From CAMTVQ01 sp947085255 (lineage in GTDB: Bacteria > Bacteroidota > Bacteroidia > Sphingobacteriales > Sphingobacteriaceae), in the NCBI GenBank assembly GCA_947085255.1, contig CAMTVQ010000009.1, positions 242,188 through 306,187 of the forward strand: 64,000 nt of DNA, given 5' to 3'. This document shows positions 61,154 through 64,000 of this stretch, piece after piece. Below the pieces are notes generated by a model. That model was not told the DNA's origin. It made no database searches and saw only the letters and a list, made by a program, of their open reading frames with translations. The position numbers and the translations under genes are program-made. Every line of letters begins with the position of its first letter. The first letter of the stretch is position 1.

Positions 61154-61726
61154 ATGCACGATTCGATGGAATTGGTTTATGCCGCAAACAGAGAAGAATG
61201 GAGGGCGTGGTTACAGGAGCATTACCAATCTAAAAAGGAAATAGGCTTGGTATATTATAAAAAAGGCACTAAAATGCCAAGCATCGGTTATGAGGAATCG
61301 GTGGAAGAAGCCTTGTGTTTTGGTTGGGTAGATGGCATACGCAAAGGCATGGATGATACACGGTATTTCTTGCGCTTTACTCCTCGTAAACCAAAAAGTA
61401 TGTGGTCTTTGGCAAACAAGCAGCGGATGGAAGCATTAATTGAAGCAGGATTGATGACTGAGGATGGCATGCGTACTGTGCGCGAGGCACAGGAATCTGG
61501 GCAGTGGGATATAGCATACAGCATGAAAGCGGATAATGAAATTCCGGAGGATTTTAAAGCAGCATTAGAACAAAGTACCGTTGCGTATGAATTCTTTAAA
61601 AAATTAAGCAATTCGAACCAATTTATTTATATCAATAGGGTAAGGAAGTTGAAAACCAAAGAGAAACGTGATGAGCGTATTCAACTACATATTGAGGCGC
61701 TCTTAAAAGGAGTAAAAACGCCATAG
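61154..61726 (+). CDS. YdeI/OmpD-associated-family protein
   Basis: A 190-residue cytoplasmic protein of the YdeI/OmdA-like family (bacteriocin-protection annotations). Typical segments: REEWRAWLQEHYQSKKEIGLVYYKKG, YEESVEEALCFGWVDGIRKGMDDTRY, RFTPRKPKSMWSLAN and a C-terminal FFKKLSNSNQFIYINRVRKLKTKEKRDERI. Molecular role is not established. The ATG follows the dehydrogenase stop by one base (TAA-T-ATG), so co-transcription is likely. Confidence 0.87.
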   Translation: MHDSMELVYAANREEWRAWLQEHYQSKKEIGLVYYKKGTKMPSIGYEESVEEALCFGWVDGIRKGMDDTRYFLRFTPRKPKSMWSLANKQRMEALIEAGLMTEDGMRTVREAQESGQWDIAYSMKADNEIPEDFKAALEQSTVAYEFFKKLSNSNQFIYINRVRKLKTKEKRDERIQLHIEALLKGVKTP

Positions 61727-61739
61727 TAAAGATAATTCT

Positions 61740-62159
61740 ATGTGGAACTGCCCCTTATGTACCCAAGAATTTGTGCACGAAAACCAAACACATTCGTGTA
61801 ATGATAGAACGGTAGAAAGCTTTTTAGCGGGCAAGTCGGCACATATAGTAGATTTATTTTATTACTTTGTAGGTGTGTACCAAGAGATGGGGTCAGTAAA
61901 ACTGCATCCTGCTAAGCACCGCATTGGATTAGCTGCACGTATTAGATTTGCTGCTATTCATCGGGTAGGTAAGGATTTTATAGATATTGTATTTCACTTT
62001 AATGAGCGCTATGACGATAACTTATGTTTTCATAAAATTGAGCCTCCTGCGCCATCCGCTTTTTATAATCATTATGTGCGCTTGTATAGTAAGGACGATA
62101 TAAACGAAGAAGTAAGGCAGTATATGAAACTGGCTTTAGAAAAAGCACAAAAGCGTTAA
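61740..62159 (+). CDS. DUF5655-type small protein with N-terminal Cys/His cluster
   Basis: A 139-residue protein that I place in the DUF5655-like group. An N-terminal CPLC ... H ... HSC cluster (residues 4-20) could bind zinc. The rest has LFYYFVGVYQEMGSVKLHPAKHRIGLAARIRFAAIHRVGKDFIDIVFHF, with a central HRIG/RFAAIHR stretch, and a helical end. Function unknown. It follows the YdeI-like gene by 13 bases and precedes gmhA by 5, so it is probably in one operon. Confidence 0.78.
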   Translation: MWNCPLCTQEFVHENQTHSCNDRTVESFLAGKSAHIVDLFYYFVGVYQEMGSVKLHPAKHRIGLAARIRFAAIHRVGKDFIDIVFHFNERYDDNLCFHKIEPPAPSAFYNHYVRLYSKDDINEEVRQYMKLALEKAQKR

Positions 62160-62164
62160 GATAT

Positions 62165-62731
62165 ATGAATTCAATAAAACAACATTTTACAGAAGCGGCA
62201 GCGGTATTGCAACAGTTCTTAGCAGATGATGCCAATTTTCAGAAGATTGAAGCAGCTGGAAAACTGATGGTAACTGCCATACAATCGGGCAACAAAATTA
62301 TTTCTTGTGGTAATGGCGGCTCTATGTGTGATGCTATGCACTTTGCCGAAGAACTTTCGGGTAGATACAGAGATAACCGCAAAGCACTACCTGCTATATC
62401 CATTTCCGACCCTTCGCACATCAGTTGTGTGGGTAATGATTATGGCTATGCACACGTTTTTTCGCGCTATGTGGAGGCCGTTGGGCAAAAGGGAGATGTG
62501 CTATTGGCAATAACTACTAGCGGTAATTCAGAAAATGTGCTGAATGCTATTGCTGCTGCCAAAGCCAAAGGAATGAAAGTAGTAGGACTAACAGGTAAAG
62601 ACGGAGGAAAAATGGCAGGATTGTGTGATGTAGAAATTCGTGCCCCACATACACCCTATGCCGATAGGGCACAAGAAATTCACATTAAAGTAATTCATTC
62701 GTTGATCGATTATATTGAAGGGAATGTATAG
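62165..62731 (+). CDS. gmhA: Sedoheptulose-7-phosphate isomerase GmhA
   Basis: A 188-residue SIS-domain enzyme that makes D-glycero-D-manno-heptose-7-phosphate for the LPS inner core. Family blocks: CGNGGSMCDAMHFAEELSGRYR (active-site His and Glu), ITTSGNSENVLNA (SIS sugar-phosphate loop) and APHTPYADRAQEIHIKVIHSLIDYIE at the end. Length is standard. Other heptose genes are not in the window. Confidence 0.95.
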   Translation: MNSIKQHFTEAAAVLQQFLADDANFQKIEAAGKLMVTAIQSGNKIISCGNGGSMCDAMHFAEELSGRYRDNRKALPAISISDPSHISCVGNDYGYAHVFSRYVEAVGQKGDVLLAITTSGNSENVLNAIAAAKAKGMKVVGLTGKDGGKMAGLCDVEIRAPHTPYADRAQEIHIKVIHSLIDYIEGNV

Positions 62732-62779
62732 TACATGCTACTAATGAACGAATAAACCAATATACCAACCTCCCTGTCT

Positions 62780-64000
62780 ATGCTCATAAAAACCTATGGA
62801 AGCGCAGTTTACGGTATCGAAGCCATTACGATTACTATTGAAGTAGATGTTTCTTCGGGTAATAAATACTTTATTGTCGGGCTGCCCGATAATGCCGTAA
62901 AAGAGAGTTTGCAACGCGTAGAAACGGCTATAAAAGCGATTGGTTTGCGTATGCCCCGCCAAAAAATCGTGGTCAATTTAGCACCTGCCGATATTCGTAA
63001 AGAAGGTTCTTCCTACGACTTACCCATTGCCATTGGTATTTTAGCATCTTCCAACCAAATTACCGCTACTGAAGTAGACAAGTATTTGATTATGGGTGAA
63101 CTTTCTTTAGATGGGGGATTGCAACCTATAAAAGGGGCGTTGCCTATAGCTATTCAGGCACGTAAAGAAGGATTTAAAGGATTTATTTTGCCCAAGCAAA
63201 ATGCCCGAGAAGCTGCCATCGTAAATGACTTGGCTGTTTACGGAGCCGAAAACATAAGTGATGTAATTGCTTTTTTTGCTAATCCGCAGAGCTTGCAACA
63301 AGAGCTGGTAAACACCCGTGATGAATTTTACAACAGCGTAAATAGCTTTGATACCGATTTTTCGGATGTAAAAGGGCAAGAAAACATTAAACGAGCGTTG
63401 GAAATAGCCGCATCAGGCGGGCACAATGTTATTTTAATTGGTCCACCCGGTGCAGGTAAAACCATGCTGGCAAAACGATTGCCCTCTATTTTGCCCCCAT
63501 TGAACTTGCAAGAAGCCTTAGAAACCACCAAAATACACTCTGTGGCGGGTAAACTATCAACTGCCGACTCCTTGGTTTCTGTGCGTCCGTTTCGTTCTCC
63601 TCATCACACCATTAGCGATGTAGCTTTGGTTGGTGGCGGTGGAAATCCTCAACCCGGAGAAATATCGTTGGCGCATAATGGGGTGTTGTTTTTAGATGAA
63701 TTACCCGAGTTTAAACGTACTGTGTTGGAGGTAATGCGTCAGCCTTTAGAAGAGCGGCGTGTAACGGTATCACGAGCTAAAATATCTGTAGAATATCCGG
63801 CAAGTTTTATGTTGGTGGCTTCTATGAATCCCTGTCCTTGTGGCTATTTCAATCATCCCGAAAAAGAATGTGTATGCGGTCCAGGTGTGGTACAAAAGTA
63901 TTTGAGTAAAATTTCGGGACCGCTGTTAGACAGAATAGATATACATGTAGAGGTAACTCCTGTGGCATTTACCGAATTATCCTCCACACGCTTGAGTGAA
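62780..64000 (+). CDS. ComM/YifB-family Mg-chelatase-like AAA+ ATPase, N-terminal part
   Basis: The first 407 codons of a ComM/YifB protein cut by the right edge; full length is usually about 510 residues. The N-terminal ribosomal S5-like/Lon-like domain (1-190: IEVDVSSGNKYFIVGLPDNAVKES, GSSYDLPIAIGIL) is followed by the AAA+ core, with Walker A LIGPPGAGKTMLAK near 220 and Walker B GVLFLDELPEF near 297. SMNPCPCGYFNHP is a further family block. ComM is a helicase that extends D-loops in natural transformation in Vibrio; function here is inferred by family. Confidence 0.93.
   Translation, partial: MLIKTYGSAVYGIEAITITIEVDVSSGNKYFIVGLPDNAVKESLQRVETAIKAIGLRMPRQKIVVNLAPADIRKEGSSYDLPIAIGILASSNQITATEVDKYLIMGELSLDGGLQPIKGALPIAIQARKEGFKGFILPKQNAREAAIVNDLAVYGAENISDVIAFFANPQSLQQELVNTRDEFYNSVNSFDTDFSDVKGQENIKRALEIAASGGHNVILIGPPGAGKTMLAKRLPSILPPLNLQEALETTKIHSVAGKLSTADSLVSVRPFRSPHHTISDVALVGGGGNPQPGEISLAHNGVLFLDELPEFKRTVLEVMRQPLEERRVTVSRAKISVEYPASFMLVASMNPCPCGYFNHPEKECVCGPGVVQKYLSKISGPLLDRIDIHVEVTPVAFTELSSTRLSE

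Noticed and set aside
1..64000. CRISPR arrays, tRNA or rRNA genes, prophage, insertion sequences, defence systems
   Set aside because: I read the gaps on both strands and found no regularly spaced direct repeats, cloverleaf sequences, transposase or integrase genes, or defence-type gene clusters.

Overview
The window is chromosomal DNA of a member of the phylum Bacteroidota. The evidence is a complete porP-gldKLMN type IX secretion (T9SS) cluster, a porW/sprE homologue, gldB, three secreted proteins with C-terminal T9SS sorting domains, a TonB-dependent receptor with a carboxypeptidase-like N-terminal domain, an ATP synthase operon lacking beta and epsilon genes, and promoters of the form TTG-N19/20-TAnnTTTG. 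DNA is AT-rich and genes lack clear Shine-Dalgarno sites. I cannot place it below phylum; a Chitinophagia/Sphingobacteriia-like relative is a guess. I see no tRNA, rRNA, CRISPR, prophage, transposase or defence island.

Layout. 1-4.8 kb: end of glmS, a secreted M43 metalloprotease, superoxide dismutase, tadA, an RlmI-like methyltransferase and a small secreted NTF2-like protein. 4.8-13.1 kb: two intergenic repeats, a 1114-residue Ig-like T9SS cargo, and a TonB-dependent receptor followed by a secreted alpha/beta-hydrolase-like protein that lacks its nucleophile. 13.2-18.6 kb: cyclase, hemW, BamA/TamA-like protein, DUF4271 protein, hemD. 18.7-30.7 kb: porP-like gene and gldKLMN (plus strand), converging on a tight minus-strand operon porW-mrcA-uvrC. 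30.8-37.8 kb: M23 peptidase, bactofilin, atpZ-like, small membrane protein and atpB-E-F-H-A-G, apparently one transcription unit. 37.9-47.7 kb: UbiD-family decarboxylase, low-molecular-weight phosphatase, M1 peptidase, TPR protein, ComA-like phosphosulfolactate synthase, aroE, gldB. 47.8-56.4 kb: PorT-like barrel, nadE, OmpA-like lipoprotein, lnt, rsmI, serS, a small secreted protein, lspA, TraR/DksA-like protein. 56.5-64 kb: ileS, PQQ-type sugar dehydrogenase, YdeI-like and DUF5655 proteins, gmhA and the start of a ComM/YifB ATPase.

How genes fit together. GldL/GldM (motor), GldK/GldN (ring), PorP-like and PorW build the T9SS that should export the three cargo proteins at 0.5, 5.0 and 8.8 kb. 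Lnt, LspA, the OmpA-like lipoprotein, PBP1A, M23 peptidase and bactofilin serve the envelope. Bactofilin and peptidase share a transcript with the ATP synthase.

The most unusual signal is a family of short word-repeat palindromes. Some lie between genes (near sod, atpF/atpH, atpA/atpG, lspA/dksA). Others lie in frame inside housekeeping genes: one in aroE, one in nadE and three in ileS, where they add or replace peptides such as KIQNSK. Two other repeat types occur at 4.8 kb and 40.3 kb.
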